Assembly (NCBI RefSeq): GCF_001005825.1
Contig: NZ_LBHV01000001.1
Span: 1 to 64,000, forward strand
Source: Rhizobium sp. LC145
GTDB lineage: Bacteria > Pseudomonadota > Alphaproteobacteria > Rhizobiales > Rhizobiaceae
Direction: 5' to 3'
DNA length: 64,000 nucleotides
In this document: positions 34,209-45,177 of the stretch, one piece after another
Layout: every line of letters starts with the position of its first letter
Position numbering within the stretch: the first letter of the stretch is position 1
Program-made: the position numbers and the translations under genes
The notes under the pieces: generated by a model
What the model saw: the letters and a program-made list of their open reading frames with translations, nothing else
Databases searched by the model: none
Told to the model about the DNA's origin: nothing

Positions 34209-35135
34209 ATGGCTGAAATCACCGCTGCACTGGTGAAGGAACTGCGCGAAAAGTCCGGCGCAGGCATGATGGACTGCAAGAAGGCGCTGGCTGAAAACAA
34301 CGGCGACATCGAAGCAGCAATCGACTGGCTGCGCGCCAAGGGTATCGCCAAGGCCGATAAGAAGTCGGGCCGCACGGCTGCGGAAGGCCTGATCGGCGTT
34401 GCCAGCGCCGGCACCAAGGCTGTTGTCGTCGAAGTCAATTCCGAAACCGATTTCGTCGCCCGTAACGAAGCCTTCCAGACGATCGTTCGCGGCATTGCCG
34501 ACGTGGCGCTCACCACCGACGGCACCGTTGAGGCCGTAGGTGCCGCCACCTATCCGGCGACCGGCAAGTCCGTCACCGACACGATCAAGGACGCGATCGC
34601 CACCATCGGCGAAAACATGAATCTCCGCCGTTCGGCCCTGCTGTCCGTCGAAGACGGCGTTGTCGCGACCTACATCCACAATGCCGCAGCCGACCGTCTC
34701 GGCAAGCTCGGCGTTCTGGTCGCGCTGAAGTCGACCGGCAACAAGGACGCCCTGAACGCCATCGGCCGTCAGGTCGCCATGCATATCGCTGCGACTGCGC
34801 CGCTGGCCATCCGCGCCGAGGAAGTCGATGCAGCCGTCGCCGAGCGCGAACGCAACGTCTTCATCGAGCAGTCCCGCGCTTCCGGCAAGCCGGAGGCCAT
34901 CATCGAAAAGATGGTCGAAGGCCGCATGCGCAAGTTCTTCGAGGAAGTCGCCCTTCTTTCGCAGGCTTTCGTCATCAACCCCGAAGTGACCGTCGGTGAA
35001 GCCGTGAAGGCTGCCGAGAAGGAAGTCGGCGCGCCGATCGAAGTGACCGGCATGGCCCGCCTGCTGCTTGGCGAAGGCGTCGAGAAGGAAGAGACGGACT
35101 TCGCCGCCGAAGTGGCCGCGGCCGCCAAGGGCTGA
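34209..35135 (+). CDS. tsf: Elongation factor Ts
   Basis: 308 residues. N-terminal UBA-like domain [20 protein letters not shown], then [20 protein letters not shown] and the dimerisation/core domains [20 protein letters not shown]. Guanine nucleotide exchange factor for EF-Tu. Standard length for alphaproteobacteria. Confidence 0.97.
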   Translation: MAEITAALVKELREKSGAGMMDCKKALAENNGDIEAAIDWLRAKGIAKADKKSGRTAAEGLIGVASAGTKAVVVEVNSETDFVARNEAFQTIVRGIADVALTTDGTVEAVGAATYPATGKSVTDTIKDAIATIGENMNLRRSALLSVEDGVVATYIHNAAADRLGKLGVLVALKSTGNKDALNAIGRQVAMHIAATAPLAIRAEEVDAAVAERERNVFIEQSRASGKPEAIIEKMVEGRMRKFFEEVALLSQAFVINPEVTVGEAVKAAEKEVGAPIEVTGMARLLLGEGVEKEETDFAAEVAAAAKG

Positions 35136-35165
35136 TAGAGCCTACCTTATCCTGTCAAAAGCGGA

Positions 35166-35191
35166 GGGCACCGGGTGACAAGCCGGTGCCC
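35166..35191 (+). terminator. Hairpin between tsf and pyrH
   Basis: GGGCACCGG-GTGACAAG-CCGGTGCCC, followed by TTCGTG. 9-bp perfect stem without a real T-run, so partial terminator or mRNA end protection. Confidence 0.5.
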
Positions 35192-35250
35192 TTCGTGTAT
35201 CCGCAGGCGGTTTGATATTTTCTCCGGCAGTTCGATTTCAAGGAGCCTTC

Positions 35251-35973
35251 ATGTCGCCCGATCCCATCTACAAGCGCGTCCTCCTCAAGGCCTCCGGCGA
35301 AGCGCTGATGGGCAGCCAGGGTTTTGGCATTGATGTCGCGGTTGCCGACCGCATCGCCTCCGATATCGCCGAGGCCTGCGCCATGGGCGTCGAGGTTGGC
35401 GTCGTTGTCGGCGGGGGCAACATCTTTCGCGGCGTGGCCGTGGCCTCCAAGGGCGGCGACCGGGTGACCGGCGACCACATGGGCATGCTGGCGACCGTCA
35501 TCAACGCGCTGGCGCTCGCCACCTCGCTGCGTAAGCTCGACATCGAGACGGTGGTGCTTTCGGCGATCGCCATGCCGGAGATCTGCGAGAGCTTCTCGCA
35601 CCGTCGGGCGCTGCACCATCTGGAGCAGGGCAGGGTGGTGATCTTCGCCGGCGGCACCGGAAACCCGTTCTTCACCACCGATTCCGCCGCCGCCTTGCGC
35701 GCAGCCGAGATCGGCGCCGAGGCGATCTTCAAGGGTACGCAGGTGGACGGTATCTATTCCGCCGATCCGAAGAAGGTTCCCGATGCCACGCGCTTCGAAA
35801 CGCTGACCCATAGCGAAGTCCTGGAAAAGGGGCTGGCGGTGATGGATGTGGCGGCCGTGGCGCTCGCCCGCGAGAACACCATTCCGATCATCGTGTTCTC
35901 GATCCATGAAAAGGGCGGTTTCGCTGAAATCTTGACCGGCGGCGGTCGCAAGACCATCGTATCGGACAACTGA
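35251..35973 (+). CDS. pyrH: Uridylate kinase
   Basis: 240 residues from the ATG at 35251 with [21 protein letters not shown] opens the amino-acid kinase fold; [13 protein letters not shown] and [15 protein letters not shown] bind UMP and ATP. Converts UMP to UDP; UDP-sugar supply links it to the envelope genes downstream. Confidence 0.96.
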   Translation: MSPDPIYKRVLLKASGEALMGSQGFGIDVAVADRIASDIAEACAMGVEVGVVVGGGNIFRGVAVASKGGDRVTGDHMGMLATVINALALATSLRKLDIETVVLSAIAMPEICESFSHRRALHHLEQGRVVIFAGGTGNPFFTTDSAAALRAAEIGAEAIFKGTQVDGIYSADPKKVPDATRFETLTHSEVLEKGLAVMDVAAVALARENTIPIIVFSIHEKGGFAEILTGGGRKTIVSDN

Positions 35974-36020
35974 AGCGCGGCAGGGAAACTGCCGGACAGA
36001 CAAATGCAGGGAGTAGTTGC

Positions 36021-36581
36021 ATGAGTGACGCAATCGATCTCAACGACATCAAGCGCCGCATGGACGGCGCCATCAACGCCTTCAAGAGCGATATCGCATC
36101 GCTGCGCACCGGCCGCGCCTCGGCGAACATCCTGGACCCGGTAACGGTCGAGGCCTACGGGTCCCGCATGCCGCTGAACCAGGTCGCCAACATCACGGTG
36201 CCCGAGCCGCGTATGCTCGCCGTCTCCGTATGGGACAAGTCGATGGTCGGCGCGGTCGACAGGGCGATCCGGGAGTCCAATCTCGGCCTCAACCCGATCG
36301 TCGACGGCCAGAACCTGCGCATCCCGCTGCCCGAGCTCAACGAGGAGCGCCGCAAGTCCCTGGTGAAGGTCGCCCATGACTACGCCGAAAAGGCCAAGGT
36401 CGCGATTCGCCACGTTCGCCGTGACGGCATGGACGGCCTGAAAAAAGCCGAAAAGGATGGCGTTATCGGGCAGGACGACAGCCGCTCGCAATCGGAGAGG
36501 GTGCAGAAGATGACGGATGACACAATTTCCGAAGTCGACCGCTTGCTTGTGGAGAAAGAAAAGGAAATCATGCAGGTCTGA
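36021..36581 (+). CDS. frr: Ribosome recycling factor
   Basis: 186 residues; the hallmark [20 protein letters not shown] and [20 protein letters not shown] are clear, with the C-terminal helix [20 protein letters not shown]. Splits post-termination ribosomes together with EF-G. Confidence 0.97.
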   Translation: MSDAIDLNDIKRRMDGAINAFKSDIASLRTGRASANILDPVTVEAYGSRMPLNQVANITVPEPRMLAVSVWDKSMVGAVDRAIRESNLGLNPIVDGQNLRIPLPELNEERRKSLVKVAHDYAEKAKVAIRHVRRDGMDGLKKAEKDGVIGQDDSRSQSERVQKMTDDTISEVDRLLVEKEKEIMQV

Positions 36582-36633
36582 TACGAAGCTCGCGTGTTGA
36601 CCTGCCTTCGCTCGCCGAGGAACTGCTCTGAAT

Positions 36634-37383
36634 ATGGCCACTCCTGATCTTCCGATCATACCCGAACACGTCGCCGTCATCATGGATGGAAACGGGCGCT
36701 GGGCGAACAAGCGCGGCCTGCCGCGCGCGATCGGTCACAGCAAAGGCGTGGAAGCCGTTCGCGAGACGGTGCGCGCCGCGGGCGAGGCGGGGGTCCGGTA
36801 TCTGACCCTTTTTGCCTTCTCCTCGGAAAACTGGAGCCGCCCGGAAGACGAGATCAACGATCTCCTCGGTCTTTTGCGCAGGTTCATCCGGCGTGATCTC
36901 GCCGAGCTCCACCGGGAGAACGTGCGCATCCGCGTGATCGGCGACAAGCAGAACCTGCGCGGCGATATCCTGCCGCTCCTCCTGGAAGCCGAGGAGACGA
37001 CCCGCCTGAACACTGGGCTTACGGTCGTCATCGCCTTCAATTACGGGGCGCGCAACGAAATCACGCGGGCGGTCGCCAAGCTTGCCCGCGAGGTCGAGGC
37101 TGGCCGCCTGAAGGCCGAAGATATCGACGCGCGGAGCATTGGCGACAATCTCGACACCGCCGGCATTCCGGACCCGGATCTCATCATCCGCACCAGCGGC
37201 GAAGAGCGCCTGTCGAACTTCCTGCTTTGGCAGGCCGCCTATTCCGAGCTGGTTTTCCTGCCTGAATACTGGCCGGACTTCAACCGGCAGCTCTTTTTCG
37301 ATGCGCTGAGGATCTTCGCATCCCGCGACCGGCGATTCGGAGGTCTTTCGGCAAAGACTGCCGCTGCTGCGGTGGTCGGCTGA
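36634..37383 (+). CDS. uppS: Isoprenyl transferase (undecaprenyl diphosphate synthase)
   Basis: 249 residues. [20 protein letters not shown] has the catalytic Asp at residue 18; ENWSRP and [15 protein letters not shown] are further family motifs. It makes the C55 lipid carrier for peptidoglycan and LPS. The stop overlaps the cdsA start (TGATG). Confidence 0.96.
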   Translation: MATPDLPIIPEHVAVIMDGNGRWANKRGLPRAIGHSKGVEAVRETVRAAGEAGVRYLTLFAFSSENWSRPEDEINDLLGLLRRFIRRDLAELHRENVRIRVIGDKQNLRGDILPLLLEAEETTRLNTGLTVVIAFNYGARNEITRAVAKLAREVEAGRLKAEDIDARSIGDNLDTAGIPDPDLIIRTSGEERLSNFLLWQAAYSELVFLPEYWPDFNRQLFFDALRIFASRDRRFGGLSAKTAAAAVVG

Positions 37384-38216
37384 TGGGATCGGAACTCAAG
37401 CGCCGGATCGTTTCGGCGATCGCGCTGGCGGCTATCGTCCTGGGCGCAACATGGGCCGGCGGCCTGCCGTTCCGCCTCATCGCAGCGCTGATGGCGCTGC
37501 TCATCTATTACGAATGGTCGACGATTACCCGGCTCGACGAATCCGCTTTCCGCGGCAACATGTTCGGCTGGGTGGCCACCATCCTCATCGCGGTCAATAT
37601 CGCCTTCGGCGAAGCGTCGCTCAACGTTCCACTGCTCGGCGGATTCACGATCACGGCCCTGCTGCTCGTCCCCCTCGGCAGTGCCAACTGGTGGCTGCCG
37701 GGCGGCGTTCTCTATGCGGGGCTTTCCGGCGTTTCCCTTGCGGCGATCCGCGGCGCCGACCAATCCGGCTTCGTGGCGACGCTGTTCGTCTTCGCAGTCG
37801 TCTGGGCAACCGATATCCTTGCCTATTTCATCGGCCGGGCCTTGAAGGGGCCGAAGCTCGCGCCGAGGATCTCGCCGGGAAAGACCTGGTCGGGAGCTAT
37901 CGGCGGGGGGGGGTTGGGCGGGGTGGCCGGCTCGGCCGTCGCCCCCCTCGTCTTCTATCGGCTTTCCTTCTGGACGCTGGCGCTTGCGCTGCTCCTGTCG
38001 GTTTCCAGCCAGATCGGCGATCTCTTCGAATCGTTCATCAAGCGTCGATTCGGGGTGAAGGATTCAAGCCATCTCATTCCGGGCCACGGCGGGGTCATGG
38101 ACCGGGTGGATGGCCTCGTTTTCGCCTGTTTCGCGGCCTTTCTTTTAACGCTTGTATATGGGGCTTCGGCAGATCATCCTGATGCGTCGGTGGCAAGCTT
38201 CCTTTTCGGGCTCTGA
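37383..38216 (+). CDS. cdsA: Phosphatidate cytidylyltransferase
   Basis: 277 residues, about seven membrane helices. The family signature SQIGDLFESFIKRRFGVKDS followed by HLIPGHGGVMDRVDG is near the C-terminus. Makes CDP-diacylglycerol for phospholipid synthesis. Translationally linked to uppS. No dxr gene follows, unlike gammaproteobacteria. Confidence 0.95.
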   Translation: MGSELKRRIVSAIALAAIVLGATWAGGLPFRLIAALMALLIYYEWSTITRLDESAFRGNMFGWVATILIAVNIAFGEASLNVPLLGGFTITALLLVPLGSANWWLPGGVLYAGLSGVSLAAIRGADQSGFVATLFVFAVVWATDILAYFIGRALKGPKLAPRISPGKTWSGAIGGGGLGGVAGSAVAPLVFYRLSFWTLALALLLSVSSQIGDLFESFIKRRFGVKDSSHLIPGHGGVMDRVDGLVFACFAAFLLTLVYGASADHPDASVASFLFGL

Positions 38217-38239
38217 CCGGCGCGAATGACGAAACGGAC

Positions 38240-39367
38240 ATGGCGATGGCGATTTTCGGACTGATCACTGGCTATATCATCCCCTTCATACTGGTCCTGT
38301 CGCTGCTCGTCTTCGTTCACGAGATGGGCCATTACCTGATCGGCCGCTGGTGCGGAATTCGGGTGACGGCGTTTTCCGTCGGCTTCGGGCCGGAGATCGC
38401 GGGCTTTACCGACAGGCATGGCACACGCTGGAAGCTCTCGGCCATACCGCTCGGCGGCTATGTGAAATTCTTCGGCGACGATGATGTCGCGAGCCTTCCG
38501 GACGCCAGCGGCCTTGCGGGGATGACGGAGGCCGAAAAGGCGAAGACGCTCGCCGGGGCGAAGCTCTGGAAGCGCGCCGCAACGGTGGCCGCCGGGCCGA
38601 TCGCCAACTTCCTGCTCGCTATCGCCATTTTCGCCGTCCTGTTCGCCACCTATGGAAAGGTCGTGGCCGATCCGGTGGTGGCCGAGGTTCGTTCGGAAAG
38701 TGCCGCGGCTTCCGCAGGCGTCGAGCCGGGCGACCGGCTCGTGGCGCTCGACGGGACGCGTATCGACACTTTCGACGACGTTCGCCGCTATGTGAGCGTG
38801 CGGCCGGAGACGCCGATCGTCGTGACGGTGGAGCGTAACGGCCGTGAACTGGATCTGCCCATGGTTCCAAAGCGCGAGGAGATCACCGATCAGTTCGGCA
38901 ACAGGATCGAGCTTGGGATCATCGGCATCGTCACCAATGGGGAGCGCGGCAATTTCCGCGTCCAGACCTTCTCCCCGATGGAAGCGGTTTCCGAAGGGGT
39001 GAAGGAAACCGGCCACATCGTCACCGGCACGTTCCGCTATATCGGCAATCTCGTTACCGGCCGGATGAAGGCAGATCAGCTCGGTGGTCCGGTGCGGGTG
39101 GCCCAGGCTTCCGGCCAGATGGCGACGCTCGGGGTCGCGGCGGTCATCCAGCTTGCCGCCGTGCTTTCCGTTTCTATCGGCCTTCTCAACCTGATGCCGG
39201 TGCCGGTACTTGACGGCGGGCATCTTGTTTTCTACGCAATCGAAGCGGTTCGGGGAAAGCCGCTCGGGGCGGGGGCGCAGGAGATCGCGTTTCGCATCGG
39301 AATGGCTATGGTGCTGAGCCTGATGGTCTTTGCAACCTGGAACGACATCAGCAACCTGATCGGGTGA
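38240..39367 (+). CDS. rseP: Site-2 zinc metalloprotease RseP (MmpA-like)
   Basis: 375 residues. HEMGH at residues 27-31 binds zinc in the first helix; a PDZ domain lies around residues 125-215 (VRSESAAASAGVEPGDRLVA); the second motif NLMPVPVLDGGHLVFYAIE holds the metal Asp. It carries out intramembrane proteolysis of signalling proteins, e.g. anti-sigma factors or PodJ/MmpA substrates in Caulobacter. A two-Met start (MAMAIFG) is present. Confidence 0.94.
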   Translation: MAMAIFGLITGYIIPFILVLSLLVFVHEMGHYLIGRWCGIRVTAFSVGFGPEIAGFTDRHGTRWKLSAIPLGGYVKFFGDDDVASLPDASGLAGMTEAEKAKTLAGAKLWKRAATVAAGPIANFLLAIAIFAVLFATYGKVVADPVVAEVRSESAAASAGVEPGDRLVALDGTRIDTFDDVRRYVSVRPETPIVVTVERNGRELDLPMVPKREEITDQFGNRIELGIIGIVTNGERGNFRVQTFSPMEAVSEGVKETGHIVTGTFRYIGNLVTGRMKADQLGGPVRVAQASGQMATLGVAAVIQLAAVLSVSIGLLNLMPVPVLDGGHLVFYAIEAVRGKPLGAGAQEIAFRIGMAMVLSLMVFATWNDISNLIG

Positions 39368-39565
39368 GGGCCTTCATTTTACACAATAAACCCTTTGTTT
39401 ACCCTGTTTCGAAGAGTTGCGTGGCCATTGGGTCACGCCTTGGAAGGAAGTAAACAGAAATTAACGCGATGCCTTGCTTGTAGAGTAAAAGCAGGTAAAA
39501 CGACACACGTGGCCGGAGTCGGGTTCCAACCCGCTGAGGACAACGGGAAAAGGTAAGAATTGAAA

Positions 39566-41902
39566 ATGAAGGCTGGTTCAAAGTTTTTGAACGCAGTGTC
39601 GGCGTTTGCGCTGTCTGCTGGTGTAATCGCGTCGGGCGCGGGTGTTTTGGTGCTTGCTTCCGCGCCGTCTGCCGAAGCGGCAGTTATTCGCAGTGTCCAG
39701 GTTCGGGGCGCGCAGCGCTCCGGCGAGGAGGCGGTCCGTTCCAATCTGACCATTCAGCCGGGCGTCAGCTTCTCGGATGCCGACATCGACGAATCGGTCA
39801 AGCGTCTCTACGCGACCGGTTATTTCTCCGATGTCCGAATCAGCGTGTCGGGCAGCGCGCTCGTCGTGACGGTGAGCGAGAATCAGCTCGTCAATCAGGT
39901 GGTCTTCAACGGCAACCGCAAGATCAAGGACGACAAGCTGCAGTCGGTCGTCCAGACCCAGGCTCTGGGCCCCTACAGCGAGGCACTGGTCAACGCCGAT
40001 ATCGAGCGCCTGCGTGAAGCCTATTCCGCAACCGGCCGCAGCGATGTCGAGATCACCACCCAGGTGGTTCCGGTCGGCGAAGGCCGCGTCAACATCGCTT
40101 TCGTCATCAACGAAGGCGAGCGCACGAAGATTTCCAACATCAACTTCGTCGGTAACCAGGCCTATGGCGACGGTCGTCTCCAGTCGGTCATCACCACGAA
40201 GGAATCGGGTCCGCTGTCCTTCCTGACCCGCAAGGACGTCTACAACGAGGACAAGCTGCGCGCCGATGAAGAGGCGCTGCGCCAGTTCTACTACAATCAC
40301 GGCTATCCGGATTTCCGCATCATCTCCTCCGAGGCCGTTCTCGACGAGTCGACCAACCAGTACAACATCACCTTCACGGTGGAGGAAGGTCCTCGCTACA
40401 AATTCGGCGACATCGCGGTGGAATCCACGGTCGATGGCGTGAACTCCGCGGATCTGCAGGGTCTGGTGCGCACTCATGCCGGCGACGTCTACAACGCTCG
40501 CGAAATCCAGCGGTCGATGGAAGAGATCTCCCGTCGCGTGGCTGCGGCCGGCTATCCGTTTGCTCGCGTCACGCCGCGCGGCAACCGCAATTTCGATACG
40601 CAGACCATCGGCGTTTCCTACCTGGTCGACCAGGGCGAGCGCGCCTATGTCGAGCGCATCGAGATCCGTGGCAACACCCGCACGCGTGATTACGTCATTC
40701 GCCGCGAGTTCGACTTCAGCGAAGGCGATGCCTTCAATCAGGAGATGATCTCGCGCGCCAAGCGTCGTCTGGAAGCGCTGGGCTACTTCACGAACGTCAA
40801 CATTTCCACTTCGGCAGGCTCTTCGCCCGACCGCGTGGTGGTCGTGGTCGACGTCGAGGATCAGCCGACCGGTTCGTTCGGCATCGGCGCCGGTTATTCC
40901 GCCGGTGGCGACGGCCTCATCCTCGAAGCCTCGATCGAAGAGAAGAACTTCCTCGGCCGCGGCCAGTTTATCCGTGTCGCCGTGGGCGGCGGTTTCGACA
41001 ATGCGCGCAGCTACACGCTCTCCTTCACCGAGCCCTATTTCCTCGGTTATCGACTGGCTGCCGGCTTCGACATCTTCAAGAACCAGACTTCGTCGGAAGA
41101 TTATTACGATTACGACGAGCAGGGCGTGACGCTGCGCGTAACCGCGCCGATCACCGAAGAGCTGGCGACGACGTTCCGCTATACCTACAAGCAGATCAAC
41201 TACGAGGGTGAAGACGACTGGGATGTCGGCGACAATCTCTCCGAGCCCTACCGTGATCTGATCGAGCACGGCGAGTTCGTCCAGTCGTCCATTTCCCAGA
41301 CGCTGACCTACAACACGGTCGACAGCACCACGCTGCCGCGCGAAGGCATCTATGCCACGCTGACGCATGAATATGCGGGTCTCGGCGGCGATTCGGAGTT
41401 CTACAAGATCACTGGCCGCGCGCGTTACTTCCACATGCTGTCGGATGAATCCGATATCATCGGCTCGCTGGCGGTGGGTGCCGGTCATGTCGTCGGCACG
41501 GGTGATTCGCTCAACGTCTTCGATCAGTTCATGATCGGTGGCCGTCAGATCCGTGGTTTCAAGAACGACGGTATCGGCCCGCGTATGCCGAACGGCGATC
41601 CGCTCGGCGGCACGACCTACTTCAACGCGTCGGCGGAAGTCTCCTTCCCGATGCCGGGCTTCCCGCAGGACTTCGGTCTGCGCGGCGCGCTCTTCGCTGA
41701 TGCCGGTTCGCTTTGGGGCAACGAGGTTGCCAATAGCGGCGGTGTGGTCGGTACGGACTCTTCGATCCGTGCATCGGTCGGTGTCGGTGTGACCTGGGCT
41801 TCGCCCTTCGGCGCACTCCGCTTCGACTATGCCGTACCGGTCGCGAAGGAAGACTTCGACGAGACCCAGGAATTCCGGTTCAGCATGGCGAACCAGTTCT
41901 GA
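39566..41902 (+). CDS. bamA: Outer membrane protein assembly factor BamA
   Basis: About 778 residues. Signal peptide ending APSAEAA near residue 36, five POTRA domains (repeated VRGNxRT-like segments such as FNGNRKIKDDKL, FVGNQAYGDGRL, IRGNTRTRDYVI) and a C-terminal 16-stranded barrel (FGIGAGYSAGGDGLILEASI, GGRQIRGF in the L6 VRGF-type motif) ending in F. It is the core of the Bam machine inserting outer-membrane barrels. A TTG at 39560 has better spacing from AAGG (6 bases) than the ATG at 39566 (12 bases); the two differ by two residues. Confidence 0.95.
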   Translation: MKAGSKFLNAVSAFALSAGVIASGAGVLVLASAPSAEAAVIRSVQVRGAQRSGEEAVRSNLTIQPGVSFSDADIDESVKRLYATGYFSDVRISVSGSALVVTVSENQLVNQVVFNGNRKIKDDKLQSVVQTQALGPYSEALVNADIERLREAYSATGRSDVEITTQVVPVGEGRVNIAFVINEGERTKISNINFVGNQAYGDGRLQSVITTKESGPLSFLTRKDVYNEDKLRADEEALRQFYYNHGYPDFRIISSEAVLDESTNQYNITFTVEEGPRYKFGDIAVESTVDGVNSADLQGLVRTHAGDVYNAREIQRSMEEISRRVAAAGYPFARVTPRGNRNFDTQTIGVSYLVDQGERAYVERIEIRGNTRTRDYVIRREFDFSEGDAFNQEMISRAKRRLEALGYFTNVNISTSAGSSPDRVVVVVDVEDQPTGSFGIGAGYSAGGDGLILEASIEEKNFLGRGQFIRVAVGGGFDNARSYTLSFTEPYFLGYRLAAGFDIFKNQTSSEDYYDYDEQGVTLRVTAPITEELATTFRYTYKQINYEGEDDWDVGDNLSEPYRDLIEHGEFVQSSISQTLTYNTVDSTTLPREGIYATLTHEYAGLGGDSEFYKITGRARYFHMLSDESDIIGSLAVGAGHVVGTGDSLNVFDQFMIGGRQIRGFKNDGIGPRMPNGDPLGGTTYFNASAEVSFPMPGFPQDFGLRGALFADAGSLWGNEVANSGGVVGTDSSIRASVGVGVTWASPFGALRFDYAVPVAKEDFDETQEFRFSMANQF

Positions 41903-41953
41903 TCACGCCCGTCCAGAACTGCGGACAACAACTGTTCTGGAGCTTTAGGCTTG

Positions 41954-43018
41954 ATGGAGAACAATGAATTCTTTCCGCCCCATGGTGGTGTGCGCCTGCG
42001 CGAGCTGGCTGCCCATCTTGGGGCAGAACTGCTTGACGATTCGGCAGGAGACCGGCTGATCCACTCGGTGGCGCCGGTCGCGCGCGCGCGGGAAGGGCAG
42101 CTCTGCTACATTCTTTCGCGCAAGAGCAAGGACGAACTGGCGACCTGCCGGGCTTCGGCCATTCTCTGTGACGCGGCTTTGCGGTCGGCAATCCCCGAAC
42201 ATATTCCCGTCCTTCTCAGCAAGACCCCGCATACGGTATTCGCCCAAGCGGGAGCGCTGCTGCACCCGATCGCGATGCGCCCGGCGCCGGTCACTTCGCA
42301 AGCCGAGGGGATTTCTCCGGCCGCTTTCATCGATCCGACCGCGAAGCTCGAGCCCGGCGTGCATGTGGAGCCGATGGCGGTGATCGGCGCGCGCGCGGAA
42401 ATCGGCTCGGGCACCCGCATCGGTGCGGGCAGCGTCGTCGGCGCGGATGTGAAGATCGGCCGGGATTGCACGATTGCGGCTGGGGCCAGCATTCTCGCGG
42501 CGTTGATCGGCAATGGGGTCATCATCCATAACGGCGCGCGTATCGGCCAGGATGGTTTTGGTTTCGCACCCGGTCCCAGGGGCATGCTGAAGATCGTGCA
42601 GGTAGGCCGCGTCATCATTCAGGACAATGTCGAGATCGGCGCGAATACAACCGTCGATCGCGGCGCCATGGACGATACGGTCATCGGCGAAGGTACGAAG
42701 ATCGACAATCAGGTTCAGATCGCGCATAACGTGCAGATCGGACGCCACTGTGGTATTGCCAGCGGCGCCGGCATCGCCGGCTCCACCAAGATCGGCAATG
42801 GCGTGCTTATCGGCGGCGCTTCGGGCATCAATGGTCACATCACTATTGGCGACGGCGTGCAGATCGGAGCCATGAGCGGCGTCGTGGCCGACGTGCCCGC
42901 GGGCGCGCGCTATGGTGGTATTCCGGCTCGGCCGATGAAGGATTTCCTTCGCGAGGTGGCGGAAAAGATGGCGCGCTCCGACGAAAGGGCAAAACGCAAA
43001 GGAGAAAAGAATGACTGA
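41954..43018 (+). CDS. lpxD: UDP-3-O-(3-hydroxyacyl)glucosamine N-acyltransferase
   Basis: 354 residues: N-terminal uridine-binding domain, then a left-handed beta-helix of hexad repeats ([20 protein letters not shown]). [20 protein letters not shown] supplies the catalytic His. Third step of lipid A synthesis. It overlaps fabZ by 8 bp; the ATG three bases after a TTG was chosen. Confidence 0.95.
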   Translation: MENNEFFPPHGGVRLRELAAHLGAELLDDSAGDRLIHSVAPVARAREGQLCYILSRKSKDELATCRASAILCDAALRSAIPEHIPVLLSKTPHTVFAQAGALLHPIAMRPAPVTSQAEGISPAAFIDPTAKLEPGVHVEPMAVIGARAEIGSGTRIGAGSVVGADVKIGRDCTIAAGASILAALIGNGVIIHNGARIGQDGFGFAPGPRGMLKIVQVGRVIIQDNVEIGANTTVDRGAMDDTVIGEGTKIDNQVQIAHNVQIGRHCGIASGAGIAGSTKIGNGVLIGGASGINGHITIGDGVQIGAMSGVVADVPAGARYGGIPARPMKDFLREVAEKMARSDERAKRKGEKND

Positions 43019-43478
43019 TGAGACCAAGCCGGTCCTCGGCGCGGCCGATATTCAGGAAATCATGAAGCTTTTGCCGCATCGCTATCCGTTTCTGTTGGTC
43101 GACAAGATTATCGAGATCGACGGCGACAATTCCGCGATCGGCATCAAGAACGTGACGGCAAGCGAACCGCATTTCACCGGACATTTCCCGGAACGTCCGA
43201 TCATGCCGGGTGTTCTTCTCGTGGAAGGCATGGCGCAGACCGCCGGCGCCATCTGCGCGCGCAAGGAAGGCGAGTGTGGAAACCTGGTCTATTTCATGAC
43301 CATCGACAACGCCCGTTTCCGCAAACCCGTCGTGCCCGGAGACCGTGTCGAATATCATGTGAAGAAGCAGAAGCAGCGGGGCAATATCTGGAAGTTCCAC
43401 TGTGACGCCAAGGTGGATGGCGCCCTGGTTGCGGAAGCGGATATAGGCGCGATGATCGTGCGTAAGGACGCAGAATGA
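43011..43478 (+). CDS. fabZ: 3-hydroxyacyl-ACP dehydratase FabZ
   Basis: 155 residues, hot-dog fold. [14 protein letters not shown] and [20 protein letters not shown] with MAQ contain the catalytic His and Glu. Works in fatty-acid synthesis and shares the hydroxyacyl-ACP pool with LpxA/LpxD. Overlaps lpxA by 4 bp (ATGA). Confidence 0.96.
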   Translation: MTDETKPVLGAADIQEIMKLLPHRYPFLLVDKIIEIDGDNSAIGIKNVTASEPHFTGHFPERPIMPGVLLVEGMAQTAGAICARKEGECGNLVYFMTIDNARFRKPVVPGDRVEYHVKKQKQRGNIWKFHCDAKVDGALVAEADIGAMIVRKDAE

Positions 43479-44290
43479 GCAAGATCGCTGCCAGCGCTCG
43501 CATTCACCCGCTTGCCTTGGTCGAGGACGGCGCCGTCATTGGCGAGAACGTCGTGGTCGGCCCTTTCTCGCAGGTCGGCCCGCGCGTCGTGCTGAAGGAC
43601 GGAGTGGAGCTGATCTCCCATGCGGTGGTGACCGGCAATACGGAGATCGGCCGTAATTGCCGTATCTTTCCGATGGCGGTGATCGGCGGCGTTTCCCAGA
43701 GCCTTCACGAAGCGGGCGAGGATTCGTCCCTGACGGTCGGCGACAACTGCACCATGCGCGAAGGCGTGACGATGAATTGCGGCACGGTTGGCGGCGGCGG
43801 CAAGACGGTGGTCGGCAGCGATTGCCTGTTCCTCGCCAATTCACACGTTGCGCACGACTGCCAGCTCGGCAGCGGCATCATCATGTCGAACAATGTCATG
43901 CTTGCCGGCCATGTGCATGTCGGAGACCGCGCCATTCTCGGCGGCGGCTGCGCGGTGCACCAGTTCACCCGTGTCGGGCGACAGGCCTTCATCGGCGGGC
44001 TGTCTGCCGTGAATTACGATGTCATTCCTTACGGCATGCTCAACGGAAATCCGGGCATTCTCGGCGGCCTTAACGTGGTCGGCATGACGCGCGCCGGTGT
44101 CGAGCGCGCCACGATCCATCGGGTGCGCCGCGCCTTCAAGCAGATATTCGAGGGTGAGGGCAATATCCGCGTCAACGCGGCTGCGATCCGGGACGAGTAC
44201 CAGGATTGCCCGGAAGTGATGGAAATCCTCGATTTCATCGCTGCAGACAGCGACCGCGCGCTTTCGTCGCCCTATCGCGGCAAGGGCTGA
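43475..44290 (+). CDS. lpxA: UDP-N-acetylglucosamine acyltransferase
   Basis: 271 residues. Beta-helix hexads, then [20 protein letters not shown] with the catalytic His, [17 protein letters not shown] and the C-terminal helical domain. First step of lipid A synthesis. Stop overlaps the lpxI start (TGATG). Confidence 0.96.
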   Translation: MSKIAASARIHPLALVEDGAVIGENVVVGPFSQVGPRVVLKDGVELISHAVVTGNTEIGRNCRIFPMAVIGGVSQSLHEAGEDSSLTVGDNCTMREGVTMNCGTVGGGGKTVVGSDCLFLANSHVAHDCQLGSGIIMSNNVMLAGHVHVGDRAILGGGCAVHQFTRVGRQAFIGGLSAVNYDVIPYGMLNGNPGILGGLNVVGMTRAGVERATIHRVRRAFKQIFEGEGNIRVNAAAIRDEYQDCPEVMEILDFIAADSDRALSSPYRGKG

Positions 44291-45177
44291 TGCCCATGGC
44301 CGCGCCTGCGAGCCTGGCGGCAAAAGGCCGGCTGGCCATCATCGCGGGAAACGGTCTCCTGCCCGTGCATCTGGCGGAGGCCGCGCGGGCGGCGGGGGAA
44401 GATCCGTTCATCATTCTTCTCAGGCATGAAACCGATCAGCGTTTCGAGGGGTTCGAGACGACGACCATGGCGATTGCCGACATTGCCGGATTCAATCGAA
44501 TTCTCCGCCAGCGCGGCATTGACCGGGTCGTGCTTTCCGGCGGGGTGACGCGCCGGCCGGACTGGCGCGACGTTCGGCCGAACTGGAAGATGCTGCGCAA
44601 ATTGCCGGCATTGTTCCGTACTCTGGTTTCGGGCGGCGACGATGCCTTGTTGCAGATGACGATCGGCATACTCGAAGCTCAGGGATGCCGCGTCATCGGC
44701 GCCCACGAGATCGCTCCGAACCTTCTTGCCAGGACCGGTCCGCTCGGCAGGCAGGTGCCTTCCGAGGAGGATCGCCGCGATATCGAAGCCGCCGCGGCGG
44801 CGGCCCGCCGGTTGGGCGAACTCGATATCGGGCAGGGAGCTGTCAGCGTCGGCGGCCGCGTCGTCGCGCTCGAGGGCGTGGAAGGCACGGACCGGATGCT
44901 GGAGCGCGTCGCCGGGTTGAGAGCCGAAGGGCGGATTTCCAGCCGCCGCAAGGGCGTGGTCGTGAAGCTCTGCAAGCCTCAGCAGGATGTTCGCGCCGAT
45001 CTGCCGTCCATCGGGCCTTCGACGGTTCGCACCGCAGCCGCGGCCGGGCTCGCAGGCATAGTCGTCGAGGCGGGCCGCGCCCTGGTGCTGGAGGAGGCTG
45101 CGCTGATCGCGGCGGCCGATGAAGCCGGGCTTTTCGTCTGCGGTATCGATCCCGGCCTGGCCGGTGGAGGTTTGTGA
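44290..45177 (+). CDS. lpxI: UDP-2,3-diacylglucosamine pyrophosphatase LpxI
   Basis: About 295 residues, DUF1009 family. LAIIAGNGLLPVHLAEAARA opens the N-terminal Rossmann-like domain; GVTRRPDWRDVRPNW and the C-terminal KGVVVKLCKPQQDVRADLPS with IGPSTV are conserved. It replaces LpxH in most alphaproteobacteria and yields lipid X. Either the ATG at 44290 or that at 44296 may be used. Confidence 0.92.
   Translation: MPMAAPASLAAKGRLAIIAGNGLLPVHLAEAARAAGEDPFIILLRHETDQRFEGFETTTMAIADIAGFNRILRQRGIDRVVLSGGVTRRPDWRDVRPNWKMLRKLPALFRTLVSGGDDALLQMTIGILEAQGCRVIGAHEIAPNLLARTGPLGRQVPSEEDRRDIEAAAAAARRLGELDIGQGAVSVGGRVVALEGVEGTDRMLERVAGLRAEGRISSRRKGVVVKLCKPQQDVRADLPSIGPSTVRTAAAAGLAGIVVEAGRALVLEEAALIAAADEAGLFVCGIDPGLAGGGL

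Noticed and set aside
39578..41488. 636-codon minus-strand frame opposite bamA
   Set aside because: Mirror frame of bamA; no start context, no known domain.
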